Positions 28,857 through 38,071 of a stretch of 64,000 bases of DNA are shown here, piece after piece. The notes beneath the pieces are model-generated. The model had not been told where the DNA came from and made no database searches. It saw only the letters and a program-made list of their open reading frames with translations. This DNA is from Betaproteobacteria bacterium RIFCSPLOWO2_02_FULL_63_19. GTDB taxonomy: Bacteria > Pseudomonadota > Gammaproteobacteria > Burkholderiales > SG8-39. The position numbers and the translations under genes are program-made. Each line of letters begins with the position of its first letter. Position 1 is the stretch's first letter. The stretch is from NCBI GenBank assembly GCA_001770415.1, contig MEQX01000028.1:62001-126000 (forward strand). Direction: 5' to 3'.

Positions 28857-29651
28857 ATGACTGCGGGATACATCCAGGCGAAGAACGTCAATCTGACATT
28901 CACGCCGCCCAACCGGGCACCGGTTACTGCACTGCAGGAGTTCGACGTCGCGGTCGCCGAGCGCGAATTCGTATCCATCGTCGGACCCTCGGGCTGCGGC
29001 AAGAGTACTTTCCTCAACGTTCTTCTCGGACTCGTCAAGCCCGACTCGGGAGAAATGTCGATTCACGGCAAGCGGGTGGCCGGTCCGGGCCGCGACCGCG
29101 CGATGGTGTTTCAGGAATTCGGTCTCCTTCCGTGGCGTACGGTGGAAGATAACATCGGTCTGGGCCCGGAGTTGCAGGGCATTCCCAAAAAACAGCGACG
29201 CGAACGCGGCCGCCATTTTATCGACATGGTCGGACTCAGCGGGTTCGAGCACCATTTCCCGCACGAACTGTCCGGTGGCATGAAACAGCGGGTGGGCATC
29301 GCCCGGGCACTGGTGAGCGACCCGGATGTACTGCTGATGGACGAACCCTTCGCGGCGCTCGACGCCCAGACCCGCGACATCATGCAGGCGGAACTGCTGC
29401 GCATCTGGCAGGAGGCCAAGAAGACCGTCTTGTTCGTCACTCATCAGATCGAAGAGGCGGTATATCTGTCCGACCGTGTAATTATCATGACCAAGCGCCC
29501 GGGGCGCACCAAGTCAATCCTCAAGATACCGCTTGCTCGGCCACGCGGTTACGAAATGCGGGTGACACCCGAATTTAACGAACTCAAGCTGCGTATCTGG
29601 AACGAACTCAAGGACGAGATCGATTCCCAAGGCGGGCCGGTCCGGGATTAG
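28857..29651 (+). CDS. ABC transporter ATP-binding protein (TauB/SsuB/NrtD type)
   Basis: A 264-residue ABC ATPase of the nitrate/sulfonate/taurine group with Walker A GPSGCGKST (near residue 42), Q-loop MVFQEFGLLPW, signature LSGGMKQRVG and Walker B VLLMDEPFAALDAQT. Together with the two permeases downstream it forms an importer. The spacing to the first permease gene is 18 bp. The binding protein is probably the convergent gene at 31349-32362. The substrate is not known. Confidence 0.92.
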   Translation: MTAGYIQAKNVNLTFTPPNRAPVTALQEFDVAVAEREFVSIVGPSGCGKSTFLNVLLGLVKPDSGEMSIHGKRVAGPGRDRAMVFQEFGLLPWRTVEDNIGLGPELQGIPKKQRRERGRHFIDMVGLSGFEHHFPHELSGGMKQRVGIARALVSDPDVLLMDEPFAALDAQTRDIMQAELLRIWQEAKKTVLFVTHQIEEAVYLSDRVIIMTKRPGRTKSILKIPLARPRGYEMRVTPEFNELKLRIWNELKDEIDSQGGPVRD

Positions 29652-29669
29652 GCGGAACGGGCGAGGGAT

Positions 29670-30443
29670 ATGGATAAGTTCTTCGAAGACTGGCGCCGAC
29701 CGATCCTGGGATCGCTTGCCATTATCTGCTTCTTTCTCGCCTGGGAGGCCATCCTTACCTGGGGCATTCCGCTCAACAAATTCATCATATCGAAGCCGAG
29801 TCTCATTTTTGCCGGACTCTTCCAGGACATGAACAGCGGACTTCTCTGGCGGGATCTCCTGATCAGCGGACGGCCGCTTGTATTCGGCTACGTCGCCGCG
29901 GTTCTGGTGGGCATCCCACTGGGGGTGGTCATGGGCTGGCGGGTGCGCGTGGGCTACTCGCTGGACCCGCTGCTAACGGCGTTCTACGCCAGCCCGCTGG
30001 TCGCGGTCGCACCGCTGGTAATCATCTATTTCGGCGTCGGCGTGGCTGGCAAGGCGACCTTGATCTTCATCCTTTGCGTCTTTCCCTTCATCTTCAATTC
30101 TTTCGCCGGCGTGCGCTCGGTGGACCTGCTGTTGATCAATGCGGTGCGCTCCTTCGGCGGGCGAGAATGGGACCTCTACCGCATCGTCATCGTGCCCACT
30201 ATTCTTCCTTTCGTCGTCGCCGGCGCGCGCTTCGCCATCGGTCGCGGGTTGATCGCCGTATTAGTGGGCGAATTTTTCGCCGCCTCGGAAGGCGTCGGCT
30301 ATCGCATCGCTTTCTACAGTGACATGTACGTTCTTGACCGCATGTTCGGCTATATTCTGGTGATCATGGTGATCGCCGTGGCCTTCACCGAGGGCATCCG
30401 CTGGGCCGAGCGAACGGCGTTCCCTTGGCGTGTCGGCATGTGA
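29670..30443 (+). CDS. ABC transporter permease (TauC/SsuC type, first)
   Basis: A 257-residue BPD_transp_1 permease with about six membrane segments. The cytoplasmic coupling loop is seen as RSFGGREWDLYRIVIVPTILPFV (near residues 160-180), the EAA-like motif of this group. It is translated right after the ATPase gene and followed after 10 bp by a second permease gene, so the importer may use a heterodimeric channel. Confidence 0.9.
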   Translation: MDKFFEDWRRPILGSLAIICFFLAWEAILTWGIPLNKFIISKPSLIFAGLFQDMNSGLLWRDLLISGRPLVFGYVAAVLVGIPLGVVMGWRVRVGYSLDPLLTAFYASPLVAVAPLVIIYFGVGVAGKATLIFILCVFPFIFNSFAGVRSVDLLLINAVRSFGGREWDLYRIVIVPTILPFVVAGARFAIGRGLIAVLVGEFFAASEGVGYRIAFYSDMYVLDRMFGYILVIMVIAVAFTEGIRWAERTAFPWRVGM

Positions 30444-30453
30444 GGAAGCAGCC

Positions 30454-31290
30454 ATGTCCAACAGACACGCTAGCAATGAAACCACGGCTGTGACCCGGAA
30501 GACGTTCTGGGAGACGAACGAGCCGCTCATTCTCGGCGTCGGTTTTATTGTTCTGGTGATCGTCCTCTGGCAGATCGTGCCGTCATTCTTCACCATGTCG
30601 AAAGGGATGAAACTGTTTTTCGCCACGCCGACGATGGTATTCACCGCCATCGGTGATCTGATTGCCAGCGGCAAGCTCTGGCCCGCCTTGCGATTCAGCT
30701 CCAGCGCGTTCGCGGCCGGGCTCGCCCTGGCCATCGTCGCGGCCCTGCCACTTGGTGTGCTCATGGGGCGCTCGCGCCTGATGAACGAATTGTTCGACCC
30801 GTTCGTCACCGCCATAAACGCGACGCCGCGGCTGGTGTTCCTTCCGTTGATCATCATCTGGTTCGGGATCGGAATGACGTCGGTGATCGTCGTTGTCTTC
30901 ATCGGCGCGCTATTCCCGCTGCTGATCAACACCTACGAAGGCGTGAAGAACGCCGATCGGCTGTTGATCAACGTGGTCAGGTCCTACGGTGCCAGCGAGT
31001 GGGACATCAACAGGCTGGTGGTAATTCCCAATTCCCTGCCCTATATCATCTCCGGGCTGCGCCTCGCCATCGGGCGCGCCGTGCTGGGCGTGGTTGTCGC
31101 AGAGTTTTTCGGCGGCTCCGCCAAGGGTATCGGCGTGATCATGGTCCAGGCTTCGAGTTCCTTCCAGGTGGACCTGGTGTTCGCCGGACTGATCATTTTC
31201 ATGGCACTGTCGCTGGTCCTGACCGGCATCGTGCGCGCCATCGAGACTCGCTTCAATCGCTGGCGCCCCGAGAAAGCCAAGACCTTCTGA
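30454..31290 (+). CDS. ABC transporter permease (TauC/SsuC type, second)
   Basis: A 278-residue permease related to the gene before it, with the coupling loop RSYGASEWDINRLVVIPNSLPYI. I start at ATG 30454, preceded by GAGGAAG; an ATG at 30430 would overlap the previous gene but has no ribosome binding site. The operon ends at a strong hairpin terminator directly after the stop. Confidence 0.9.
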   Translation: MSNRHASNETTAVTRKTFWETNEPLILGVGFIVLVIVLWQIVPSFFTMSKGMKLFFATPTMVFTAIGDLIASGKLWPALRFSSSAFAAGLALAIVAALPLGVLMGRSRLMNELFDPFVTAINATPRLVFLPLIIIWFGIGMTSVIVVVFIGALFPLLINTYEGVKNADRLLINVVRSYGASEWDINRLVVIPNSLPYIISGLRLAIGRAVLGVVVAEFFGGSAKGIGVIMVQASSSFQVDLVFAGLIIFMALSLVLTGIVRAIETRFNRWRPEKAKTF

Positions 31291-31320
31291 AAAAAAGCCC
31301 GGGGCTGCCCGGGCTTTGAT
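31290..31320. terminator. Bidirectional intrinsic terminator
   Basis: A ten-bp perfect stem (AAAGCCCGGG/CCCGGGCTTT) with a four-base loop sits at 31294-31317. On the minus strand it is followed by seven T residues, a strong terminator for the binding-protein gene there were it read through from that side; on the plus strand the T-run is only within the stem. It separates the convergent permease and binding-protein genes. Confidence 0.85.
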
Positions 31321-31348
31321 TCCACAAATTACAGAGATTGCTCTGTGC

Positions 31349-32362
31349 TCAGCTCGCGCTCGGAGTCTTAATCGGCTGCATCTTGTAGCCGATTTCGTTC
31401 AAGGTTTCGGTCAGCAGATCGCGCGCAATGAATTTGCTCACGTCAGGCATCGGCTTGTCCTTGGGCCATAGACCGCGTTTCACCATTCCTCTGTAGCGAC
31501 CGACAAACAACTTTTTGAACAGGTCGGCGGGAAGATCCGGCGAATATTGGTCATGAATCTCGTTCCAGACGATTTCCGCTTGCTTGCGATCCTTGATGCC
31601 GAATTCCTTCATGATGACGTCCACCGAACCGTCCTTCTCGTCGCGAAAATATTGGATGGACCTGGCGATAGCACGGATGAACTTCTTCACGGTTTCCGGG
31701 TTCTTCTCGACGAACTCGGCCCGGGTCCAGATGCATCCGCCGACGCGCGGCAAATACTGCCCGGTCTTGAGGAGCATCTTGAACCCGACGGCCTGGGCGC
31801 GTGAGGCGGTGGGGAAGGACATGAGCGCCGCCGTGACGGTGCCGTTGATCAGCGCGGCGACACGGTCGGACTCCGCCTGGAAGCTGATCACCTTGTAATC
31901 CTTCCCCGCGACCATATCAAAGTGACGCCTGAGCACGATTTCGCCTTCATCGTAGTCGGCGCCGCCGGCGCGGCCGTAGGCGATAGTCTTGCCGCGCAGT
32001 TCCTTGACCGACTTGATCTTGGGATCGGTGATGATCGCCCATTGCGAAATCAACGATTCACCGACCACATACTTGAGATCCGCTCCCTGCAGCGAGGCCT
32101 GCGACCCGGCGCCCGGAACCGGCACAAAGTCGACATTGCCGGCGATTCCGGCAGTGGTCAGCGCCTTGGCAGTCATCTGCACCCGTTCGGCGTCCAGGCC
32201 TTCTTTCTTGAAGAACCCCTTGGCGAAGGCGACGTAGACGGGAATGTGAAAGCCAGACCCGCTGAGCGTCGTGCCCACTTTGACCTTCGTCTGCGCCTCG
32301 GCAGTGCCACCAACGGCGAATGCCGCAATCGCGGCGGCGGCCAACCATTTCATCATCGACAT
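31349..32362 (-). CDS. ABC transporter substrate-binding protein (NMT1/SsuA/TauA type)
   Basis: A 337-residue periplasmic binding protein with a signal peptide (about 1-23, ending AEA) and the NMT1/THI5-like fold (VGTTLSGSGFHIPVYVAFAKGFFKKEGLD near the N-terminus). Relatives bind sulfonates, nitrate/bicarbonate or thiamine precursors; the specificity is unknown. It is most probably the binding protein of the convergent importer at 28857-31290. Confidence 0.88.
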   Translation of the reverse strand: MSMMKWLAAAAIAAFAVGGTAEAQTKVKVGTTLSGSGFHIPVYVAFAKGFFKKEGLDAERVQMTAKALTTAGIAGNVDFVPVPGAGSQASLQGADLKYVVGESLISQWAIITDPKIKSVKELRGKTIAYGRAGGADYDEGEIVLRRHFDMVAGKDYKVISFQAESDRVAALINGTVTAALMSFPTASRAQAVGFKMLLKTGQYLPRVGGCIWTRAEFVEKNPETVKKFIRAIARSIQYFRDEKDGSVDVIMKEFGIKDRKQAEIVWNEIHDQYSPDLPADLFKKLFVGRYRGMVKRGLWPKDKPMPDVSKFIARDLLTETLNEIGYKMQPIKTPSAS

Positions 32363-32988
32363 GACTTAACCTCCTTCCCGAATTGAAAATGCATGGTTGA
32401 TTATTGCCTTCCCGTTGGGAGGGCTACCAACATACTAGCCTCGTTGGTGTTCAATGATAAAGCGAAATCTTTGCAAGGCGGGGCGCACGGGCCGGTCGAT
32501 TCAACGGTACTGCCGGTCGGTCGATCATATGGGGCAATACATGGGCGATTTCACGTGGATGATGCGTTCACCCTGCTGGGTGTACGCACAAAAAAGCGAT
32601 GGCCTCCCGCGACGAGGTCAGTGAAATTGGAGCCTGGGCGATACCTTCAACGACGGCGTTGACGACGTGGGTGAAGCCCACGGGCAAAGCGCATCTTGAA
32701 ACACAGCCGCAATGCGAATGTGTATCCTTTCGATTGAATTACAGAACAAATAGGTCCCAGGCGATTCTCGAATCTTCCGATTAGGCGCGCGCGATTTCGA
32801 GCACCGCGCGCGCTGGACGCGAAATGCGGTCATCGCACCCCTGGTCCTTCATGAATTGAGTGCCATTTCGGATTGCGCAGGATCGGAGCGAAGAGTACGC
32901 TCCGTGCAGTTCGCTCCGCCCGCGGAGAAATTGCGGTGCGACGGCAGGCTCGTCAGAACCTGCGACCATCTCATCAAGGAGAAGAGAC
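32363..32988. other. Long divergent intergenic region
   Basis: About 626 bp between the minus-strand binding protein and the plus-strand second TAXI gene. Short open frames exist but none has family likeness and a ribosome binding site. An inverted repeat of alternating G/C (32783-32812, GCGCGCG arms) is present. It should hold the promoters of both genes; I could not assign them. Confidence 0.4.
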
Positions 32989-33993
32989 ATGATACGAACC
33001 GAACAATTCAGACAGCTTGCATTCACGGCTGCATTGGTTTCAACGCTGGTCACAGGGAATTCCGCGCGCGCGCAGGAAGCCCTCAATTTCGGTACCGCGA
33101 GCGTCGGCAGCACCTATTATGTTCTCAGCATTGGCCTGTCCAAGCTGATCGGCAAGTACGCCGGCGTCAACGTGAACGTGCAGCCGGTAGGTGGCTCTTA
33201 CCCGAATCTGTTCGCCCTCGCCTCGAAGAAGGTCGACATCGTGATGGCGAATTCGCTGTCGCAGTACGACCGCTATTACGGCAACAAGCCGTTCAAGAAC
33301 CCCTACGAGATCCGCATGTTGGCACAGGGTATGCCCAACTACCGGGTGATCCTGGTGCGCCGCGGGGCGAACATCAAGAACGTCGCCGACCTGGTGGGCA
33401 AGACCATCATTGGCAAGAGGCGCGCCCTGCCTGAACTCGAAAAGATCACGTCGGCACTTTTGCGCGTACATGGCATTGCCCCGGACAAGGTCAATATCGT
33501 CGGCACGGTCAACACCGGCCAGGTCGACAAAGCGCTGCGGGCGGGCACGGTCGACGCCGCGGCGTATCCCTCGGCACGGCGCCAACCGTTGCTGACGGCG
33601 CTGTTCCAGGACGGAATTGTCGACTTCCTAGACCTGAGCCGGGAAAAGCGAAACGAAATGCTGAAGCTGTTGCCCGGTGCCTTCTACGAAGATGTCTTCA
33701 AGGCTGGCACTTTCCCCGACCAGAAAAAGGGCGCCTACGTCTTCGGACTGGCGACGTCCCTGGTGGCACGCGCGGATATGTCCGACGACCTGGCCTACAA
33801 GATTGTCAAGGCTACGCTCAGTCACACCGACGAGTTCGCCAAGTACCACGCGGCGGGCCGCCAGTGGACCGTCAAGCAGAGCCTGTCAAGTCCGAGTGTA
33901 CCGTTCCACAATGGCGCTATCCGTTACTACAAGGATGTCGGTGCCTGGACGCCGGCAATGGACGCGCTGCAGGCCAAGTTGTTGAAACGGTAA
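32989..33993 (+). CDS. TAXI family TRAP transporter substrate-binding protein (second copy)
   Basis: A 334-residue TAXI-type binding protein: a signal peptide of about 27 residues ending RAQ is followed by EALNFGTASVGSTYYVLSIG. I start at ATG 32989, preceded by AAGGAG; the open frame reaches 32860 without a site. The first TAXI protein in this window is clearly different in sequence, so the two systems probably take different solutes. The partner permease gene follows after 47 bp. Confidence 0.88.
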   Translation: MIRTEQFRQLAFTAALVSTLVTGNSARAQEALNFGTASVGSTYYVLSIGLSKLIGKYAGVNVNVQPVGGSYPNLFALASKKVDIVMANSLSQYDRYYGNKPFKNPYEIRMLAQGMPNYRVILVRRGANIKNVADLVGKTIIGKRRALPELEKITSALLRVHGIAPDKVNIVGTVNTGQVDKALRAGTVDAAAYPSARRQPLLTALFQDGIVDFLDLSREKRNEMLKLLPGAFYEDVFKAGTFPDQKKGAYVFGLATSLVARADMSDDLAYKIVKATLSHTDEFAKYHAAGRQWTVKQSLSSPSVPFHNGAIRYYKDVGAWTPAMDALQAKLLKR

Positions 33994-34040
33994 ACATAGG
34001 TTAGCCACTACACGCGCCCGCTGGTCCGGGCGCGCTTCGC

Positions 34041-35948
34041 ATGAGAAGCCTGAGCCCGATTACCTGGGTGGCGTCGGTCGTCGCCATATATCACCTCGCA
34101 GTCCTGAGCGAGATGCCGGCATTCTTGGGGTTCTTCCTTCCAAACGAAATCCATCTGGCGATCAGCATTTCCTGCGCGCTGCTGATCATCTTTACTTTGC
34201 GCCGGGCGGGTGTGGCTCATGACGCGGCTGCCGAAGACGTCGCCGCCGGCGCAAGGCGTGTGCCATGGTACGACATGCTGCTGATGGTTTCGGTAGTGGC
34301 CGGTGCCGGCTACGTACTCGCGTTCTTCGAGAAATACCACGACTACGGAATGTACGGGGAACTCGACGCGCTGGGCATCGTCGTAACCCTCTGCCTTGCG
34401 CTGCCACTGCTGGAAGGCATCCGGCGCACCACCGGCTGGGCGCTGCCGATCATCATCCTGACGTTCGTATTCGGAACAATCTTGCAGCGCTTCCTTCCAG
34501 GATTGCTGTATGGCAAAGGTTATCCTCTCGAGCGGCTGCTTTATAGCGCTTACGTCGGCGAGAGCGGCATTTTTGGGCTGCCGCTCAATGTGGCGGCCAA
34601 CATCGTCATCGTGTTCCTGATCTTCGGCGCGATCATGCAGGGTGCAGGCGCCGGCAAATGGTTCATTGACGTCGCGCTGGCGCTCACCGGCTGGAGTCGC
34701 GGCGGTCCGGCCAAGGCGGCGGTCCTTTCGAGTGCCCTGTTCGGTTCAATATCGGGCTCACCTTCGTCGAACGCGGCCACTACCGGGGTATTCACGATTC
34801 CGATGATGGTCAAGATCGGCTACCGACCCGCCTTCGCGGCGGCGGTCGAGGCGGTGGCGTCCACCGGCGGCCAGATCCTGCCCCCGGTCATGGGGTCCAT
34901 CGCCTTCGTCATGGCCGAATGGATCGAAGTATCCTACGCCGAGGTCGCGCTCGCGGCGCTGGTCCCCGCGCTGCTCTATTTCCTGATCGTCTTCGTATCG
35001 GTGCACCTGCAAGCGCACAAGGATGACGTCCCGGCGCTCGCACGCGCCGACCTTCCCCGCCTGGGGCCGGCAATGCGACAGGGCTGGCACTTCTTGCTGC
35101 CGATCGCGGTGCTGATCTGGATGCTGATTGTCGAGCGGTATCCCCCGGGAATGTCCGCCATGTATTCGTCGATAGTCGCCATCGGCGCAAGCTTCTTGTC
35201 GAATAACCGGGACAACTGGCTGACGCCGACGCGTATTCTCCTTTCGTTTGAGGACGGAGTCCGGCGCTGGGTCGTGGTGGCCGCGATTACGGGATCGGTC
35301 GGCATTATGATCGGCGCCCTCGAACTCTCGGGTGTCGGTATCAAACTCTCGTCGTTCATCGTCGACTTGTCCGCCGGCAACCTCTATCTCGCGCTGTTCC
35401 TGATTGGCGGCTCCAGTCTCATTGTCGGCATGGGGCTGGACGCCATTCCGGCCTATATCACTCTCGCGACGCTGATGGCGCCGGCGCTGGTCGATCTGGG
35501 GGTGCCGTTGATGGCGGCCCACCTGTTCGTCATCTACTGGGGTCTCGCGTCGTTCTATACGCCACCCATGTGCATCGTCGTCTACGTAACCATCGGCATC
35601 GCCGGCAGCAAAGTCTGGGACACCGGCTGGGAAGCCGTACGGATCGGGATTGCCGCTTTCCTGATTCCGTTTGCCTTCGCGATCAATCCGGGACTGCTGC
35701 TCCAGGGCGGCATCGATAAGATTGCACTGGCGACGGGCACAGCCGCCATCGGTGCCGTCCTCGTCGCCTGTGGCGTACGCGCCTTTCTTCTTCGCAATCT
35801 GAATGTCTTCGAAAGCCTGGTGATATTCGCTGCCGGGGTATTGCTGATCCTCCCGGGCGTCAAACTGCCGCTTGTCGGACTGGCAATCACCGCGGCTATG
35901 GTGATCATGCAGGTTATTCAATCACGCGTCTTGAGGAGACGCGGTTGA
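34041..35948 (+). CDS. TRAP transporter fused permease (DctQM type, second copy)
   Basis: A 635-residue membrane protein of the fused TRAP type with motifs parallel to the first copy: SSALFGSISGSPSSNAATTG and EAVASTGGQILPPVMGS in the middle and VGMGLDAIPAYITLATLMAPAL further on. It probably forms a complex with the TAXI protein encoded just upstream and uses a sodium or proton gradient. A stretch of 192 bp without a visible gene separates it from the thiamine-diphosphate enzyme genes. Confidence 0.9.
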   Translation: MRSLSPITWVASVVAIYHLAVLSEMPAFLGFFLPNEIHLAISISCALLIIFTLRRAGVAHDAAAEDVAAGARRVPWYDMLLMVSVVAGAGYVLAFFEKYHDYGMYGELDALGIVVTLCLALPLLEGIRRTTGWALPIIILTFVFGTILQRFLPGLLYGKGYPLERLLYSAYVGESGIFGLPLNVAANIVIVFLIFGAIMQGAGAGKWFIDVALALTGWSRGGPAKAAVLSSALFGSISGSPSSNAATTGVFTIPMMVKIGYRPAFAAAVEAVASTGGQILPPVMGSIAFVMAEWIEVSYAEVALAALVPALLYFLIVFVSVHLQAHKDDVPALARADLPRLGPAMRQGWHFLLPIAVLIWMLIVERYPPGMSAMYSSIVAIGASFLSNNRDNWLTPTRILLSFEDGVRRWVVVAAITGSVGIMIGALELSGVGIKLSSFIVDLSAGNLYLALFLIGGSSLIVGMGLDAIPAYITLATLMAPALVDLGVPLMAAHLFVIYWGLASFYTPPMCIVVYVTIGIAGSKVWDTGWEAVRIGIAAFLIPFAFAINPGLLLQGGIDKIALATGTAAIGAVLVACGVRAFLLRNLNVFESLVIFAAGVLLILPGVKLPLVGLAITAAMVIMQVIQSRVLRRRG

Positions 35949-36140
35949 GCATTCGAGGGCGTTTGCGATGTCCACAGCGGACAGCAATGCATCGTTGCAT
36001 TCGGAATTCGCCTCCCGCTTTCAGAAGCAAGTGGTAGGCTGCCGATCTCTTGCGGTGCGATTGGTTCGGGATGCGGCGACTTCACTCAGCTTTGCATTCC
36101 ACGGCGGCCGGCGCGAGGCGTCACGACATTGGAGACGAGC

Positions 36141-37832
36141 TTGAAGAGTTACCAGGACGGCGGCGAAGCGATTCTCGAGGCAATCCGCAATCTCGGCATT
36201 GAATACATCATGTCCTCCCCCGGATCGGAATGGAGTCCGGTGTGGGAAGCAATGGCCCGGCAGACGGATTCGGGCGCAGCGGGGCCGCAGTTCATCGAGT
36301 GCTGGCACGAAAACGTGGCGGTCGACATGGCCATCGGATATACCGCCGTTACCGGTCGGCCGCAGGCCGTGCTCGTGCACGCCGGCGTTGGTCTGATGCA
36401 TGGTGCGATGGCGGTACTTTCGGCGTCCCAAGGGGAGATTCCGATGCTCCTCATGTCGGGCGAGTCGACCAGCTTCGGCGCCGATCCGTCTCGACAAACC
36501 GAAGCACAATGGTACGGCGGTGTCAGCGTCGGCGGCGCGGACCGCTATATCGGCCCGTTGGTCAAATGGTCGCGCCACGTTTCGCATCCGTCGGTAATCT
36601 ACGAAAGCGTCACACGTGCCGGCGAAATGGCCGAACGCCAGCCGAAGGGCCCGGTCTACCTCAATGTTTCGCTCGAGGCCATGCTGCACCCCTGGACGAG
36701 ACCTGAGCTGCCGCGCCGCATCCGCCCGGCGCCGAAATTGCAGCCATTGTCCGAGGACATAGCCGAAATCGGGGTTTTGCTCGCAAACGCCCAGCGACCG
36801 TTGATCGTTACCGAAACCGCCGGCCGCGATGTGGCGGCGTTCGATGCGATGATCGAGTTGGCACAGCGCTACGCGATCCCAGTTATCAACGGTCGGGCCA
36901 GCCACTACACCAATTTCCCCAAAGATCATCCGATGTGGCTCGGCTACACGGACTTCGGGCAACTCGAAGATTCCGATCTGATCCTGATCGTCAACGGCCG
37001 CACCCCATGGTATCCGCCGTGGAAGCGTCCGGGGGTCGGTCACATCGTCGCGATCAGCGAGTACCCGCTGAAGGACCGGCTGGCATACCAGTGCCTGCAC
37101 GCCGATCGCTATCTCGAGGGCGATGTGGCGACTTCTCTCAGCCTGCTTGCCGGGGCTGCCGCCTCGGCGGACAAGGCGACGGTCGCCAAGCGCCGCGCAT
37201 ACTGGGCCGGTGAACACGATGCGCTGATGGCGCGTTTGAAGGCCGCCGGTGAAAAGGCGCTGGCCGGGTCCGGCATCGACGCCGTAGCGCTTGCCCGCGT
37301 CGCGGCAGAGGAACTACCTGACAATACCATCGTCGTCGACGAAACGATTACGCACATGCAACTGATGCGCCCGCATCTTCCGCTTAATCGCGCACAGAGT
37401 TTCTTTCGCGTCGCGGCCGGAGCCTTGGGCCAGGGCATGGGGTGCGCGCTGGGCGTCAAGCTCGCTGCCCGCAAACAGCCGGTCGTGCTGTTCGTCGGCG
37501 ATGGCTCGTTCATGTATAACCCGATCGTGCAGTCGCTCGGCGCCTCCAACGCGTACCAGCTTCCGATTCTGATCGTCGTGTGCAATAACGGCGGGTATGA
37601 AGCCATGCGCAAAGGTCACTTACTTCATTATCCGGGCGGCGTGTCCGATACCAAGGAACTCTATTACGGCGTCAACCTCGACGGGCCCGAGTATCACGAA
37701 CTCGGATCGCCATTCGGTTGTTTCGGTGCCAAAGCGGGCGATCTGAACGCTTTGCGCAGAGGTTTCAGGGACGCATTGGCGGCCGTCGAAAGTGGACGAT
37801 CGGCGATTGTGAACGTCGTAATGACCCAATAG
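36141..37832 (+). CDS. Thiamine-diphosphate-dependent enzyme (acetolactate synthase superfamily), first
   Basis: A protein of about 563 residues with the three-domain layout of POX/AHAS-type ThDP enzymes. The N-terminal Pyr domain has the catalytic Glu in CWHENVAVDMA (about Glu57); a central domain follows. The C-terminal PP domain holds the cofactor/magnesium motif from GDGSF (about 453) to NNG (about 483). I start at TTG 36141, six bases after GGAG; a TTG at 36129 has no site. No FAD or regulatory-subunit gene is nearby, so a decarboxylase or lyase is as likely as acetolactate synthase. Substrate unknown. Confidence 0.85.
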   Translation: MKSYQDGGEAILEAIRNLGIEYIMSSPGSEWSPVWEAMARQTDSGAAGPQFIECWHENVAVDMAIGYTAVTGRPQAVLVHAGVGLMHGAMAVLSASQGEIPMLLMSGESTSFGADPSRQTEAQWYGGVSVGGADRYIGPLVKWSRHVSHPSVIYESVTRAGEMAERQPKGPVYLNVSLEAMLHPWTRPELPRRIRPAPKLQPLSEDIAEIGVLLANAQRPLIVTETAGRDVAAFDAMIELAQRYAIPVINGRASHYTNFPKDHPMWLGYTDFGQLEDSDLILIVNGRTPWYPPWKRPGVGHIVAISEYPLKDRLAYQCLHADRYLEGDVATSLSLLAGAAASADKATVAKRRAYWAGEHDALMARLKAAGEKALAGSGIDAVALARVAAEELPDNTIVVDETITHMQLMRPHLPLNRAQSFFRVAAGALGQGMGCALGVKLAARKQPVVLFVGDGSFMYNPIVQSLGASNAYQLPILIVVCNNGGYEAMRKGHLLHYPGGVSDTKELYYGVNLDGPEYHELGSPFGCFGAKAGDLNALRRGFRDALAAVESGRSAIVNVVMTQ

Positions 37833-38071
37833 CTGCACACGGGCATGTCCGTTCGAACCGGCTGTGAAATTCGAACGGCCCCTGGCGCGCCGGAATCCAG
37901 CGCATGACTTCGCTGCTGCCGCACACCGAATCTTGTGTTACTTTCGCAAAGATTTTTGATCGACCAACATGCGCAAGCAGCCCAGCTGACCGGCCGAACC
38001 CATTTCTCGGCGGGGGGCAATAAGGGTCAGCGCCGCTGTTGCCGTGTTTGTTTTGTAAACGAGGAAAGGGA

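Noticed and set aside
32783-32812. G/C-alternating inverted repeat before the second TAXI gene
   Set aside because: Composition can create it by chance in GC-rich DNA, and no partner copy or T-tract is seen.
34758-35921. A 387-codon open frame antisense to the second TRAP permease
   Set aside because: Rich in Asp, Arg, Gln and His as expected from the reverse of membrane-protein codons; the permease is certain.
36021-37217. A 398-codon open frame antisense to the first ThDP enzyme
   Set aside because: Shadow frame; the plus strand encodes intact ThDP motifs.
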